Shown: positions 8,558 through 16,916 of the stretch, in pieces | Layout of the letters: each line of letters starts with the position of its first letter | How positions within the stretch are numbered: the stretch's first letter is position 1 | NCBI RefSeq assembly: GCF_014202415.1 | Contig: NZ_JACHGR010000002.1 | Location: 310,001 to 374,000 of the forward strand | Length of the DNA: 64,000 bases | Direction of reading: 5' to 3' | Origin: Tolumonas osonensis | GTDB lineage: Bacteria; Pseudomonadota; Gammaproteobacteria; Enterobacterales; Aeromonadaceae | Notes under the pieces: generated by a model | The model's database searches: none | What the model was told of the DNA's origin: nothing | Seen by the model: the letters and a program-made list of their open reading frames with translations, nothing else | Translations under genes and position numbers: made by a program

Positions 8558-10591
8558 TTAATAGGACAGACCGAACCCGTAAGTAAACAGCGGGTCAACC
8601 GAATCGTGTGGCACATCGGATTGCTGATTCTCTACTGCGCTCCAGCTGGAAGGCAATTCAAATGGCAATTTACCCTGCGCTTTGACTTTGCCGGTCAGAA
8701 CATCAAAGAAAGCTGTATCCAGCGCACCAAAGTTGGCCAGAATGACATCGGCACTATCTTTGATTTCCGTCAGAATGGCCGGACGATCCAGATAGACTGA
8801 AACAATCGACGGTACACCTGCCGCTTTCGCTGCCTTAATCACCGCATAATCTTCACTGCCGGTATAAACACCAGGATGAACGCTGTCATGCACTACACTT
8901 TCCGCATCCGAATAGCCTAACTGGCCGAAATGAACGCTGCCAAACGGATAATGTGGATCGGTTTCATAAGGCGCATTGGTACGGATAATGGCCAGATCTG
9001 CCTGTGCGATATCGGTTACAACGGTAAATCCGTATTGCGCGGCAACTTCTGCATTCACGTTATACAGATAAACCTTTTTCGCGGTATCACTGATTGGCAG
9101 TAATGCGCTGTCATTCTTCAACAGAACATGGGCTTTACTTTGCGCAGCTTGTGCTTTTTCCTGGAAGGTGCTGTTACCCACCAGCGCTACTGCCGCATCA
9201 ACATCCACATACGGATTTTCAAATAATCCCTGCTGGAATTTCTGAGTCAGGATCCGGTTTGCCGATTCATTGATTCTATCCTGTGTTAACAGGTTATAAT
9301 TCACCGCCGCCAGTAAATAGGAAGGATCATCGACGCCGCCGAATTGATCGACACCCGCATCGACTGCTTTCACATACCGGTTCTCAATACTTAAATCTTC
9401 GACACCCCATGGGATCCCGAATTTATAGAAGAAGCTCCAGGCACTGACGCCAGCGTCGACTTGCTCATCGGTGATGCCATCAACGCATTCGTCATAACAG
9501 TCATTCACAATCAGCCAGTCACTGAGAATGACGCCTTTAAACCCGAACTCACCGCGCAAAATACCGCTGAGAACCTGTTTGTTAAAACCAAACCCGACCG
9601 CTTCGATTTCTTGCCCGTTGTAAGTGACGTCCATCGGCTTGCCATAATACGGCATGACAGACGCGACTTTGGCATTAAATGCCCCTTCAAACGGCACCAG
9701 GTGATAGGCAAACTGATTCCCCGGATAAACCTGCTCTTTGCCATAGGCATTATGCGGATCCAGACCATCCTTCTGCGGACCACCACCCGAGAAATGTTTG
9801 ACGACAGTGGCAACGCTATCTGCTTTCAGACCATCACTACCATGCTGGAAGCCTTCGATATACGCCTGAACCAGGCTTTTGGAGACCTGGTTATCCTCAC
9901 CGAATGTTCCGTTGATTCGCCCCCAGCGCGGTTCCGTTGCCAAGTCGGCCTGAGGAGATAACGCGATCTGGATACCTACTGCCCGGTATTCCTGCCGAGC
10001 AATATCACCGAACTCCTCCACCAGCGCCGGATCATTGATTGCCGCCATACCCAGTGTTTCCGGCCATTGAGAAAACGAACCGGCGCTGACACTCGTGGCA
10101 TTAGGGTCATTGGTAAAATGGTTACGGGGATCGGTGCTAATACTGACCGGGATACCCAAACCAATGCTTTCTGCCGCTTCCTGCAAGGTATTATTGTCAG
10201 TAGCGATGAGTGCCGGATCACCCGCCATGCGCGTGATAAAGGTATTCACAAAGCGCTTTTTAAGCACATCATCCATCGCGGTAGCATCGACACGCCCGGA
10301 TGACAGAGATAATGTCCCGTGCAACATCAAACCCACTTTCTGTTCCAGTGTCAGTCTGCCGGTCAAATCTGCGGCACGTTCTTCTGCACTCAGGCGCCAA
10401 TCTTCATACGGAGTCAGTTTTCCATCACGGTTAAGGTCTTTAAACTGATATCCATCTGCATTGATGATTGAAACGGAACGGGTACCCAGAACAGGCTGAG
10501 TATATTTTGCTGAGTCGGAGTCTGAACCACATCCGGATAACAATGCTATCCCGGTCAAACCGGCTATAGGAAGTGCATATTTTCCTTTCAT
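8558..10591 (-). CDS. glycoside hydrolase family 3 lipoprotein (beta-glucosidase type)
   Basis: About 677 residues. The N-terminus is a lipoprotein signal (MKGKY..., lipobox LLSGC with Cys21). Residues from about 50 carry a DLNRDGKLTPYEDW segment common before GH3 barrels. The GH3 barrel shows KHFSGGG (about 265-271) and the nucleophile motif GVILSDW (Asp358), followed by a C-terminal domain with KNDSALLPI. It should release sugars from beta-glucosides or beta-glucans at the outer membrane or in the periplasm. ATG 10591 is preferred to the upstream GTG (10606) because it starts the signal peptide directly. No partner genes are adjacent except, convergently, the PTS cassette. Confidence 0.88.
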   Translation of the reverse strand: MKGKYALPIAGLTGIALLSGCGSDSDSAKYTQPVLGTRSVSIINADGYQFKDLNRDGKLTPYEDWRLSAEERAADLTGRLTLEQKVGLMLHGTLSLSSGRVDATAMDDVLKKRFVNTFITRMAGDPALIATDNNTLQEAAESIGLGIPVSISTDPRNHFTNDPNATSVSAGSFSQWPETLGMAAINDPALVEEFGDIARQEYRAVGIQIALSPQADLATEPRWGRINGTFGEDNQVSKSLVQAYIEGFQHGSDGLKADSVATVVKHFSGGGPQKDGLDPHNAYGKEQVYPGNQFAYHLVPFEGAFNAKVASVMPYYGKPMDVTYNGQEIEAVGFGFNKQVLSGILRGEFGFKGVILSDWLIVNDCYDECVDGITDEQVDAGVSAWSFFYKFGIPWGVEDLSIENRYVKAVDAGVDQFGGVDDPSYLLAAVNYNLLTQDRINESANRILTQKFQQGLFENPYVDVDAAVALVGNSTFQEKAQAAQSKAHVLLKNDSALLPISDTAKKVYLYNVNAEVAAQYGFTVVTDIAQADLAIIRTNAPYETDPHYPFGSVHFGQLGYSDAESVVHDSVHPGVYTGSEDYAVIKAAKAAGVPSIVSVYLDRPAILTEIKDSADVILANFGALDTAFFDVLTGKVKAQGKLPFELPSSWSAVENQQSDVPHDSVDPLFTYGFGLSY

Positions 10592-10730
10592 GTATCGCGT
10601 CCCCACACAAAGATTATCGACATAGAGCGGGTCTACATTAGGGCAAAATGCATGGCCTTAATTGGCATCTAAAGACAATAATTTAGCATTCGGGTGCACG
10701 ATTATGATTGTGTGACACACGTTTACAAAT

Positions 10731-10850
10731 TCATACACCGGTGTCAGAGATGATGAGATGATCCAGAAATAGCCCGAACAGGCTTGCCTGCGATTCGATC
10801 CCGAGTTTGGCAAAGATATGTTTGCGGTGGTTTCCCCAAAAGTAGAAAAA
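10731..10850 (-). pseudogene. 3' remnant of a LuxR-family regulator
   Basis: Reading the minus strand from 10850 to the stop at 10731-10733 gives about 39 codons, including FWGNHRKHIFAKLGIESQ and ASLFGLFLDHL. These match the recognition helix and C-terminal tail of a LuxR/NarL-type HTH domain. An in-frame stop lies just upstream and no further domain sequence is seen, so this is a decayed fragment of a larger regulator. It lies in the 372-bp gap between the GH3 gene and yqaA. Confidence 0.65.
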
Positions 10851-10858
10851 CCTTCATG

Positions 10859-10864
10859 TATAAT
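10859..10864 (+). promoter_or_regulatory. candidate -10 box of the yqaA promoter
   Basis: A perfect TATAAT lies 44 bases before the leader ORF start, but no good -35 hexamer is found at 16-18 bp, so activation by a factor or a weak promoter is possible. Transcription from here would give an untranslated leader of about 35 nt. Confidence 0.4.
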
Positions 10865-10907
10865 TTGTCGCTACGATTTATACCGCGCCTAATAAGGAAC
10901 ACCAGCA

Positions 10908-10967
10908 ATGACCATCAGACTCATGACCTGCAACAATTGCCCGCCTCTCTGGCTGGCGGCTAAATGA
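10908..10967 (+). CDS. 19-aa leader peptide overlapping the yqaA start
   Basis: ATG 10908 opens a 19-codon frame translating to MTIRLMTCNNCPPLWLAAK. Its TGA (10965-10967) overlaps the yqaA ATG (10964) in an ATGA arrangement. AAGGA lies about ten bases upstream, whereas yqaA itself has only a poor ribosome binding site, so translational coupling is likely. The CNNC motif is unusual for such a short peptide and could sense metal or redox state, but this is speculation. It is too short for normal gene finders. Confidence 0.45.
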   Translation: MTIRLMTCNNCPPLWLAAK

Positions 10968-11395
10968 TCGAATTATCCGTTTATGCGGGGTTATTTTTTG
11001 TTGCCCTGCTCTCCGCCTCTATCCTGCCATTGCAATCCGAAGCCGTACTCGTTGGCTTGTTGCTGAGTGAGTCACATCCGGTCTGGCTGTTACTGGTTGT
11101 TGCCAGCACCGGCAATGTGCTCGGCTCTTTGCTGAACTGGTATTTGGGAAAATATTTGCAGCATTTCCAGCATCGCCGCTGGTTTCCGGTCAAACCGACA
11201 CAGCTGGACAAAGCCAGCCGCTGGTATCAGAAATACGGGAAATGGTCACTCCTCCTCAGCTGGGTGCCGGTTATCGGCGACCCACTGACGGTGATGGCCG
11301 GGATATTGCGTGAACCTGTCCTGCCCTTTCTGCTGCTGGTGACAGTCGCGAAGGTTTCACGCTATCTGGTGTTGGCGGGGATTACGCTTATTTAG
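10964..11395 (+). CDS. yqaA: YqaA-like DedA/VTT-family membrane protein
   Basis: 143 residues, the usual length of E. coli YqaA. An N-terminal hydrophobic helix is followed by the LPLQSEAVLVG re-entrant-type segment, a basic loop, the family motif GKWSLLLSWVPVIGDPLTVMAG and a final helix. The family is related to DedA proteins and is an inner-membrane protein of unclear transport role. The last 155 bp are repeated at 18907-19061. Here the gene ends ...TLI-stop, whereas the stranded copy ends ...TLG-stop and keeps the terminator. The 3' end was therefore evidently replaced by an incoming one when the als island integrated; the gene remains full length. Confidence 0.85.
   Translation: MIELSVYAGLFFVALLSASILPLQSEAVLVGLLLSESHPVWLLLVVASTGNVLGSLLNWYLGKYLQHFQHRRWFPVKPTQLDKASRWYQKYGKWSLLLSWVPVIGDPLTVMAGILREPVLPFLLLVTVAKVSRYLVLAGITLI
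11234..11388 (+). repeat. 155-bp direct repeat, copy 1 (yqaA 3' end)
   Basis: This segment, the last 51 codons of yqaA, is repeated in direct orientation at 18907-19061. I count five mismatches in 155 positions, and all five are synonymous (ggg/gga, ctc/ctt, cca/ccg, ctg/cta, ttg/ctg). The repeat marks the left boundary of the inserted als locus. Confidence 0.85.
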
Positions 11396-12293
11396 ACAAA
11401 TCCAATGCCATACGCGCGGCACCGATCGCCCCATTGAATGATGAAGATGAAGCTTTCATAAACTTCACTTTTTCATACGGCAATGGTTTTCGCATATGTG
11501 TTGATACCCGCCGAATCAACTCCTCCAATGGGAAATTAGCCATATCAAGAACGCCGCCACCTAAAAGTGCTACATCCGGATCAAACAAGTTAATACCGGT
11601 TGCAATGGCCTTGGAACAGCTATCGATTAAAGTCTGAATAACCGGTTCATCCAACGCGTATGTGAAAATATCATCAATAGGATATGACCTGGTTTCGCTT
11701 TCATACCAACGACGAAGCGCTACGCCGGAGCAATTGGTTTCAACACAACCATGATTGCCGCAACCACAGGTAGCCGAATGATCGCCATATGGAATATGAC
11801 CCAGTTCCCCCGCGACACCATGCGCGCCAACAAATGGCGCACCATTGAACCAGATGGAAAAGCCAAACCCAGTCCCCAAATAGAAACCAAGTACCAGATT
11901 ATTTTTTAATTGATGCTCACTGACATCATAAAAAAGTTGCAAATTAACATCACGCTCTAAAATCACACGACAAGCAAAATGCTCTTCCAATTTTTCAGCT
12001 AAACCATGAAAGTCTGAAGATTTGCATGGTAAGTTAGGCACTGAAATGATTGTTTTTTTATCATTTGAAACCGATGCAGGAAAACCAATAACAATATTGG
12101 AGACCTGCACATTATGTTTTAATAGATAAGTATTAATAAAGTGGATCAGCCCATCAACTAGTCCATTACTCACAACACTAATAGTTTTCTCTTTTGTTGT
12201 CTCAATTACCGTCCCATCCGCTGCCAGCAGACAAATCCGGATATGGGTTGCCCCCATATCCACACCGACAGAAACTCTTTTTGAATTATCCAT
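11388..12293 (-). CDS. alsK: D-allose kinase (ROK family)
   Basis: About 301 residues, closely resembling E. coli AlsK. The phosphate loop is GVDMGATHIR at the N-terminus. IISVPNLP is followed by a substrate-binding region with ELGHIP, and the ROK zinc motif is CGCGNHGCVE (about 173-182). It phosphorylates D-allose at O6 in the cytosol. ATG 12293 is chosen because GAGGTG lies five bases upstream and it overlaps the alsE stop by 8 bp; an upstream start at 12347 would add 18 unconserved residues. It is the last gene of the als operon, its stop overlapping the convergent yqaA end. Confidence 0.92.
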   Translation of the reverse strand: MDNSKRVSVGVDMGATHIRICLLAADGTVIETTKEKTISVVSNGLVDGLIHFINTYLLKHNVQVSNIVIGFPASVSNDKKTIISVPNLPCKSSDFHGLAEKLEEHFACRVILERDVNLQLFYDVSEHQLKNNLVLGFYLGTGFGFSIWFNGAPFVGAHGVAGELGHIPYGDHSATCGCGNHGCVETNCSGVALRRWYESETRSYPIDDIFTYALDEPVIQTLIDSCSKAIATGINLFDPDVALLGGGVLDMANFPLEELIRRVSTHMRKPLPYEKVKFMKASSSSFNGAIGAARMALDLSK

Positions 12294-12969
12294 GTAACAC
12301 CTCATTTCTGGCAGCATCAATCTGTTGCTCCATGATGGTCCAGGCATCCCCTAACTCTGGTGCATTATTAAATAATCCGGAAGTTCCAACTATAAAGACA
12401 TCTGCGCCAGCTTTAATTAATTGTTTATATGTTTTTGGATTACATGAACCGTCAATCTCTATTTCATAATTTAAATTATTTTCTTCACGATATTCCTTGA
12501 GCTGTTTGATTTTATCCAGCATTTCAGGAATAAAACTTTGGCCAGCGAAACCAGGATCAACCGTCATAACTGTTATCTTATCTACTCGGTGAATATAATA
12601 TTTTATCATTTCAATTGGCGATTCTGGGTTCAGAATCAATCCAACCTTCATACCTAGCGATTCGATTTTCTCAATCAGCCTGAATGCTTGTCCGGATAGT
12701 GTTTCCGGATGAAGTGTAATGTAGTCAGCACCAGCTTTAGCTAATGGATCTATATAATCCTGAGGATTAGTCACCATGAGATGACAATCCAATGGTTTTT
12801 TAGCGACTCTCTTAACCTGCTGAACAAAAAATGGTGATAAAGTCAGATTTGGGACAAAATGCCCATCCATAATATCGATATGGAAATAATCAGCATGTTG
12901 ATCAATAAATTCAATCTGTTCTTTAAAGTTCAGTAAATCCATACACATTAATGAAGGAGAAATTTTCAT
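12286..12969 (-). CDS. alsE: D-allulose-6-phosphate 3-epimerase
   Basis: 227 residues, near identical in pattern to E. coli AlsE. It starts MKISPSLMCMDLL; metal and active-site segments are HIDIMDGHFVPN, DCHLMV, LHPET, LNPESP, MTVDPGFAGQSF, EIDGSCN and VGTSGLFN. It converts D-allulose 6-phosphate to D-fructose 6-phosphate, the step that feeds allose carbon into glycolysis. It lies 9 bp after alsC and overlaps alsK by 8 bp. A third, related copy (49203-49883) shares the ISPSLMCM and GSCN motifs, while the copy at 5443 is more divergent. Confidence 0.93.
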   Translation of the reverse strand: MKISPSLMCMDLLNFKEQIEFIDQHADYFHIDIMDGHFVPNLTLSPFFVQQVKRVAKKPLDCHLMVTNPQDYIDPLAKAGADYITLHPETLSGQAFRLIEKIESLGMKVGLILNPESPIEMIKYYIHRVDKITVMTVDPGFAGQSFIPEMLDKIKQLKEYREENNLNYEIEIDGSCNPKTYKQLIKAGADVFIVGTSGLFNNAPELGDAWTIMEQQIDAARNEVLHG

Positions 12970-12978
12970 TTTTAACCT

Positions 12979-13932
12979 CTATTTACTGATCAGTCTGTCT
13001 AATGCAACAGCTGCAATGATTAATCCGCCCATTACGACCAATTGGTAATAAGTCTGAACTTGAAGAATGTTAAGTCCGTTATTAATAGTCCCGATAATCA
13101 AACCGCCAATAACTACCGAGAAAATTCTGCCCTTACCACCAAAGAAGCTTGTTCCACCAATAATTGCGCTGGCAATTGCATATGTTTCAAAACCAATACC
13201 CGCTAATGGTTCAGCAGCTCCCAGGCGTGCAGTTGATACAACACCAGCTAAACCAGCACATATACCAGAAATGATAAACACAACTAATGTATAAAATTTA
13301 ACATCAATACCGGAGAAAAATGCTGAGTTTTTGTTACCACCTAATGCATAAATGTTTCGTCCAAGACGAGTTTTAGTCGTGATAAACCAAAGTATCAAGG
13401 CAACAATAATTGAGAAGATGACAGGAACAGGAATACCAACAACATTACCGGCGAAGAAATTTACGAAATCAAATGAGAAACCATACACAGAGTTCGCATC
13501 TGAAATGACAAGTGTTACCCCACGGAAGATAGCATTAGTACCAAGAGTAATAATAAATGGATGCAAGCCAGTCCAGTTTACAAGGCAACCATTTATAGCG
13601 CCTAGTGCACCGCCAACAAATACGCCACCAATAATTGCTGCAAGCACTGGATCCACGCCAGCAAGCATCAACTTGGCTGTCACCATGCCTGACAAAGCCA
13701 GAACAGCACCGACAGACAAATCAATACCGGCAATCAAGATGGCAAAAAATTCACCCATCCCGATTAAAACCGTTACAGAACTTTGAACAAATATCTGAGT
13801 AATATTATTGGCTTTTAAAAAATATTCGCTGGATATCGCTCCAAAGATCGAAACGATAATAATCAGGATAAAGAATGTTCCATACTTATCCCAGAATTGA
13901 GAAAAGTTAAATTCTGATTTTTCTTTTTCCAT
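12979..13932 (-). CDS. alsC: D-allose ABC transporter permease
   Basis: 317 residues with eight to ten membrane helices typical of RbsC/AlsC-type permeases. Characteristic stretches are EFFAILIAGIDLSVGAVLALSG, GLHPFIITLGTNAIFRG and SAIIGGTSFFGGKGR (the coupling region). It forms the channel with AlsA and AlsB. ATG 13932 follows alsA by 11 bp. The encoded pattern, including ISDANSVYGFSFDFVNFF, matches E. coli AlsC rather than RbsC. Confidence 0.9.
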   Translation of the reverse strand: MEKEKSEFNFSQFWDKYGTFFILIIIVSIFGAISSEYFLKANNITQIFVQSSVTVLIGMGEFFAILIAGIDLSVGAVLALSGMVTAKLMLAGVDPVLAAIIGGVFVGGALGAINGCLVNWTGLHPFIITLGTNAIFRGVTLVISDANSVYGFSFDFVNFFAGNVVGIPVPVIFSIIVALILWFITTKTRLGRNIYALGGNKNSAFFSGIDVKFYTLVVFIISGICAGLAGVVSTARLGAAEPLAGIGFETYAIASAIIGGTSFFGGKGRIFSVVIGGLIIGTINNGLNILQVQTYYQLVVMGGLIIAAVALDRLISK

Positions 13933-13943
13933 TTTTTAAGCCT

Positions 13944-15476
13944 CTACTCTTGTGGTAATGCCCATTTCATAATCTCCTCTTCTGTAACCTGATCTGTGTT
14001 GTCCATTAACTGTGTTAATCTACCTTCACAGAAAACAGCGATCCGATCACAGACAGCCATGATTTCTGGTAATTCAGATGAGACCATCAGTATGGTTTTT
14101 CCCGAATCGGCCAGTTTTCTCATTACTTTATATATTTCAGCTTTTGCACCAACATCAATGCCCCGGGTTGGTTCATCAAATATCAGCACAGAGGGTTCAC
14201 AGCATAGCCATTTCGATATAATGACTTTTTGCTGATTACCACCAGATAATTCTTTAATATTCTGATCAACGGAGCTACATTTCAGTGCCAAGAGTTTTCG
14301 CTGTTCTTCGGCTATTTCTTTTTCTTCTTTGGTATTAAACAAGCCAAATGCTCCTTTAAACCCTCCATCTTTTAGACTTTTGGAAATGGCCATATTTTGA
14401 GCTATTGAGAAATTATCAAAAAAACCATTTTCCCTACGACTTTCCGTAATGTAGCCCATACCCTTCTTAAGGGCATCTAGTGGAGATTCAGGAGTAATAT
14501 CTTCTCCATTCAAAATCACTTGTCCGGATTTTTTAGGTTCGGCACCAAAGATGCAGTTCATAAATTCAGTTCGACCAGACCCAACCAAACCAGCAAATCC
14601 GAGTATTTCCCCTTTGTTCATTTTAAAGGATATATCTTTTACTCGTTTATTATCTTTACTGGTTATATTTTTCACTTCAAAAGTAGGTTGCTGATCGATT
14701 GCTTTTGTTTCTGACTTCAGGCCGGTAAATTTATTCTGAATATCTCGACCAACCATCATCTTTATAATGTCGTCGTTCGATACGTCTTTTATAAATCCAG
14801 AATAAACACTACTACCATCTTTCATAACAGTGTAGCGATCACAAATACGCCTAATTTCATTTAGTTTATGTGAAATATAAATAATCGCCTTCCCCTCATT
14901 TTTTAACTGATTCATGATCAAGAAAAGATATTCGACTTCTTTATTCGTTAATGATGAGGTTGGTTCATCCATAATAATCACTTCTGCATTCAGCATCAGT
15001 GTTTTAGCAATTTCCAGCATTTGTTTCTGGCTAATAGAAAGATTGGCTACTTTCTCATAAAGATCAACCTTCAGGCCAATGCGCAACAACATAATGGCAG
15101 CTCTGTTTTGCATCTCAGCCCAGTCAACAACCTCTATGCCAAACACTTTCTTTGTTGGTAACCGGCCAATGAACATGTTTTCAAGAACGGTTAATTCATC
15201 AATAACGCTTAACTCCTGATATATAATGCCAATCCCTAAATCAGCAGCCAGCTTATGATCCAATTTATCGTATTCATGTCCCAAAATTGTGATTTTACCA
15301 GAGCTTGGGTCATGAATGCCGGAAAGAACTTTCATCAAAGTTGATTTCCCTGCACCATTTTCCCCTAGCAATGCATGTATTTCATGGCTATAAATATCTA
15401 AATCAACAGATTTCAACGCTTGAACCGGGCCAAAATTTTTAGCTATTTTTTCCATTTTTATATATGGCGTGGTCAT
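13944..15476 (-). CDS. alsA: D-allose ABC transporter ATP-binding protein (two NBDs)
   Basis: 510 residues with two nucleotide-binding domains. The first has Walker A GENGAGKST (about 38-46) and signature LSISQKQMLE, with Walker B VIIMDEPT. The second has a degenerate P-loop GLVGSGRTEF (about 295), signature LSGGNQQK and Walker B VLIFDEPTRG. Degeneracy of the second P-loop is normal in the sugar CUT2 family. It energises allose import with AlsC and AlsB. It is separated from alsB by 84 bp containing a stem-loop and starts at ATG 15476 after GGAGAATG. Confidence 0.92.
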   Translation of the reverse strand: MTTPYIKMEKIAKNFGPVQALKSVDLDIYSHEIHALLGENGAGKSTLMKVLSGIHDPSSGKITILGHEYDKLDHKLAADLGIGIIYQELSVIDELTVLENMFIGRLPTKKVFGIEVVDWAEMQNRAAIMLLRIGLKVDLYEKVANLSISQKQMLEIAKTLMLNAEVIIMDEPTSSLTNKEVEYLFLIMNQLKNEGKAIIYISHKLNEIRRICDRYTVMKDGSSVYSGFIKDVSNDDIIKMMVGRDIQNKFTGLKSETKAIDQQPTFEVKNITSKDNKRVKDISFKMNKGEILGFAGLVGSGRTEFMNCIFGAEPKKSGQVILNGEDITPESPLDALKKGMGYITESRRENGFFDNFSIAQNMAISKSLKDGGFKGAFGLFNTKEEKEIAEEQRKLLALKCSSVDQNIKELSGGNQQKVIISKWLCCEPSVLIFDEPTRGIDVGAKAEIYKVMRKLADSGKTILMVSSELPEIMAVCDRIAVFCEGRLTQLMDNTDQVTEEEIMKWALPQE

Positions 15477-15497
15477 AACATTCTCCAGCCGGAATCA

Positions 15498-15520
15498 GGG
15501 ACGACAGCTGATGTCGTCCC
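15498..15520 (-). terminator. intercistronic stem-loop between alsB and alsA
   Basis: GGGACGACA / TGTCGTCCC form a perfect 9-bp stem around a 5-base loop, just after alsB and before alsA. No T-run follows on the minus strand, so it is more likely a 3' stabiliser or attenuator that keeps binding-protein mRNA above transporter mRNA. Confidence 0.5.
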
Positions 15521-15560
15521 AGTTTTAAATTTAATAAGTACTATATTTTAAAAGAGATAA

Positions 15561-16493
15561 TTATTTGGTAACCAAAATTGAATCAACCGTTTCAAATTTA
15601 GGTTGTTCAGTTAATGGAATTATTTTTCCTGATTTAACTGACTCAACTAATAATCTCAGACCTTTTGCGCCAATTTCAGCAGGATTCTGAGCCACAGTTG
15701 CTGTCATCTGTCCATCAGCAACCATCTTGCGGGCTTCAGGAATACCATCTGTTCCTACAACCAGGATCTTGCCGGTTTTACCTGCGTTAGTAACTGCCTG
15801 AGCAACACCCATCGCCATAGTGTCATTGGCGCAGTAAAAGGCTTTCAGGTCCGGATTACGTTGCAAAACGTTTGTTGCCACATCCAGCGCTTTGATACGA
15901 TCCCAGTCAGCTGGCTGGCTGGCGACAAGTTTTATTGCGGAATTTTTGCTAAACACATCCGTTGCACCATTCTTACGGGCTTCACCGGAGGCATTACCTG
16001 CTTTCCCTTCGATAATGGCGACTTCCCCACCTGCGGCACCCAGCTGTTCAACAATAAAGTTGGCACCACGTGCACCTACGGCAACGTTATCAGTTGTGAT
16101 AAATGCTTCGACATTGCCTTTTGCTTTTGCAAGGTTATCCATATCAATTTTTTCATCCAGGTTTACCAGATGGATACCTTTTTGGTATGCCTTGGCAGCT
16201 GGAACAACAAGGTTAGCCGCAGATAGAGGCGCAAAAGCGATACCTTTGTAATCTTTATTAGACAAATCTTCGAAAAGTTGCAGCTGTGACTGGAAATCGC
16301 CTTCAGAAGGTGAAGCAAAAACATCCACGCTAACACCTAATGTTTGCGCTTCTTTTTCAATCCCTGATTTCATTTCCACCCAGAAAGGGTTAGATAAAGT
16401 TTTCAGGATAACTGCGTAATCAGCAGCTTGAGCGGCTCCGGATAACATCAAACCACATGTGGTAGCAGCAACAACTTTCAGTAACTTATGCAT
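15561..16493 (-). CDS. alsB: D-allose-binding periplasmic protein
   Basis: 310 residues. The signal peptide ends in SGAAQA (cleavage near residue 23). The mature protein begins ADYAVILKTLSNPFWVEMK, the binding-pocket start of AlsB. FASPSEGDFQSQLQLFEDL, EKIDMDN, IEGKAGNASGEARRxG-type and ADWDRIKALDVATNVLQ segments follow and match E. coli AlsB closely. It delivers D-allose to AlsAC. It is the first gene of the als transport operon, with the regulator rpiR 423 bp upstream in the same orientation. Confidence 0.94.
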   Translation of the reverse strand: MHKLLKVVAATTCGLMLSGAAQAADYAVILKTLSNPFWVEMKSGIEKEAQTLGVSVDVFASPSEGDFQSQLQLFEDLSNKDYKGIAFAPLSAANLVVPAAKAYQKGIHLVNLDEKIDMDNLAKAKGNVEAFITTDNVAVGARGANFIVEQLGAAGGEVAIIEGKAGNASGEARKNGATDVFSKNSAIKLVASQPADWDRIKALDVATNVLQRNPDLKAFYCANDTMAMGVAQAVTNAGKTGKILVVGTDGIPEARKMVADGQMTATVAQNPAEIGAKGLRLLVESVKSGKIIPLTEQPKFETVDSILVTK

Positions 16494-16916
16494 GGTGTAT
16501 CTCCTGCGTTTTCAGATTAGTTGTATCAGCGTTTGCTCGTATTTCGTGGCTCTGCTTACTACCAACATCAAAATCAGAGGCTCGCGAAAGTTCACGAAAT
16601 TAAATCTATCAGTAAAGTTTTAGCTCTACAATGGCGTGAGATGATCTACTTCACAAATAAAAAACATTTCGTAAACAACAAGTGAGACCTATAAAAAACA
16701 CTCTCAAACGAGTTCATGTATAAAATTTGAAATCGGTTACATGGCGAATTCAGATAAAAAAATACTTATCGGCTCTATAACCAAAACAGAAGATTAGTGA
16801 TGAGATGAATCCGAAGAAGAAGAGATGAAGCCAAGCGCAGAGAAATATACAATTCACAAAATCCCGAAATCAGAATAAGTTTCCGGGATTATGGAAATTA
16901 ACGAGCAGCAAGGGGA
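16494..16916. other. alsB promoter region with operator-like repeats
   Basis: 423 bp between rpiR and alsB, with no coding sequence seen. ATTTCGTG (about 16537) and CACGAAAT (about 16593) form a long-spaced inverted repeat. ACTTCACAA at about 16642-16650 matches words upstream of both rpiB genes, and its right half could also be part of a weak CRP-like site. The part next to rpiR holds that gene's terminator. Confidence 0.45.
16855..16890 (-). terminator. intrinsic terminator of rpiR
   Basis: On the minus strand AATCCCG (complement of 16884-16890) pairs with CGGGATT (complement of 16860-16866), with further interrupted pairing inside, and is followed by TTTTG. It lies 27 bp after the rpiR stop. 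Confidence 0.55.

Larger units (their letters stand above)
10592..10963. other. intergenic region upstream of yqaA and the GH3 gene
   Basis: This 372-bp stretch holds, from left to right, the upstream region of the GH3 gene (with the palindrome GTGTGACACAC near 10710), a LuxR remnant on the minus strand, a consensus -10 box and a 19-codon leader reading frame leading into yqaA. Nothing else is apparent. Confidence 0.5.
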
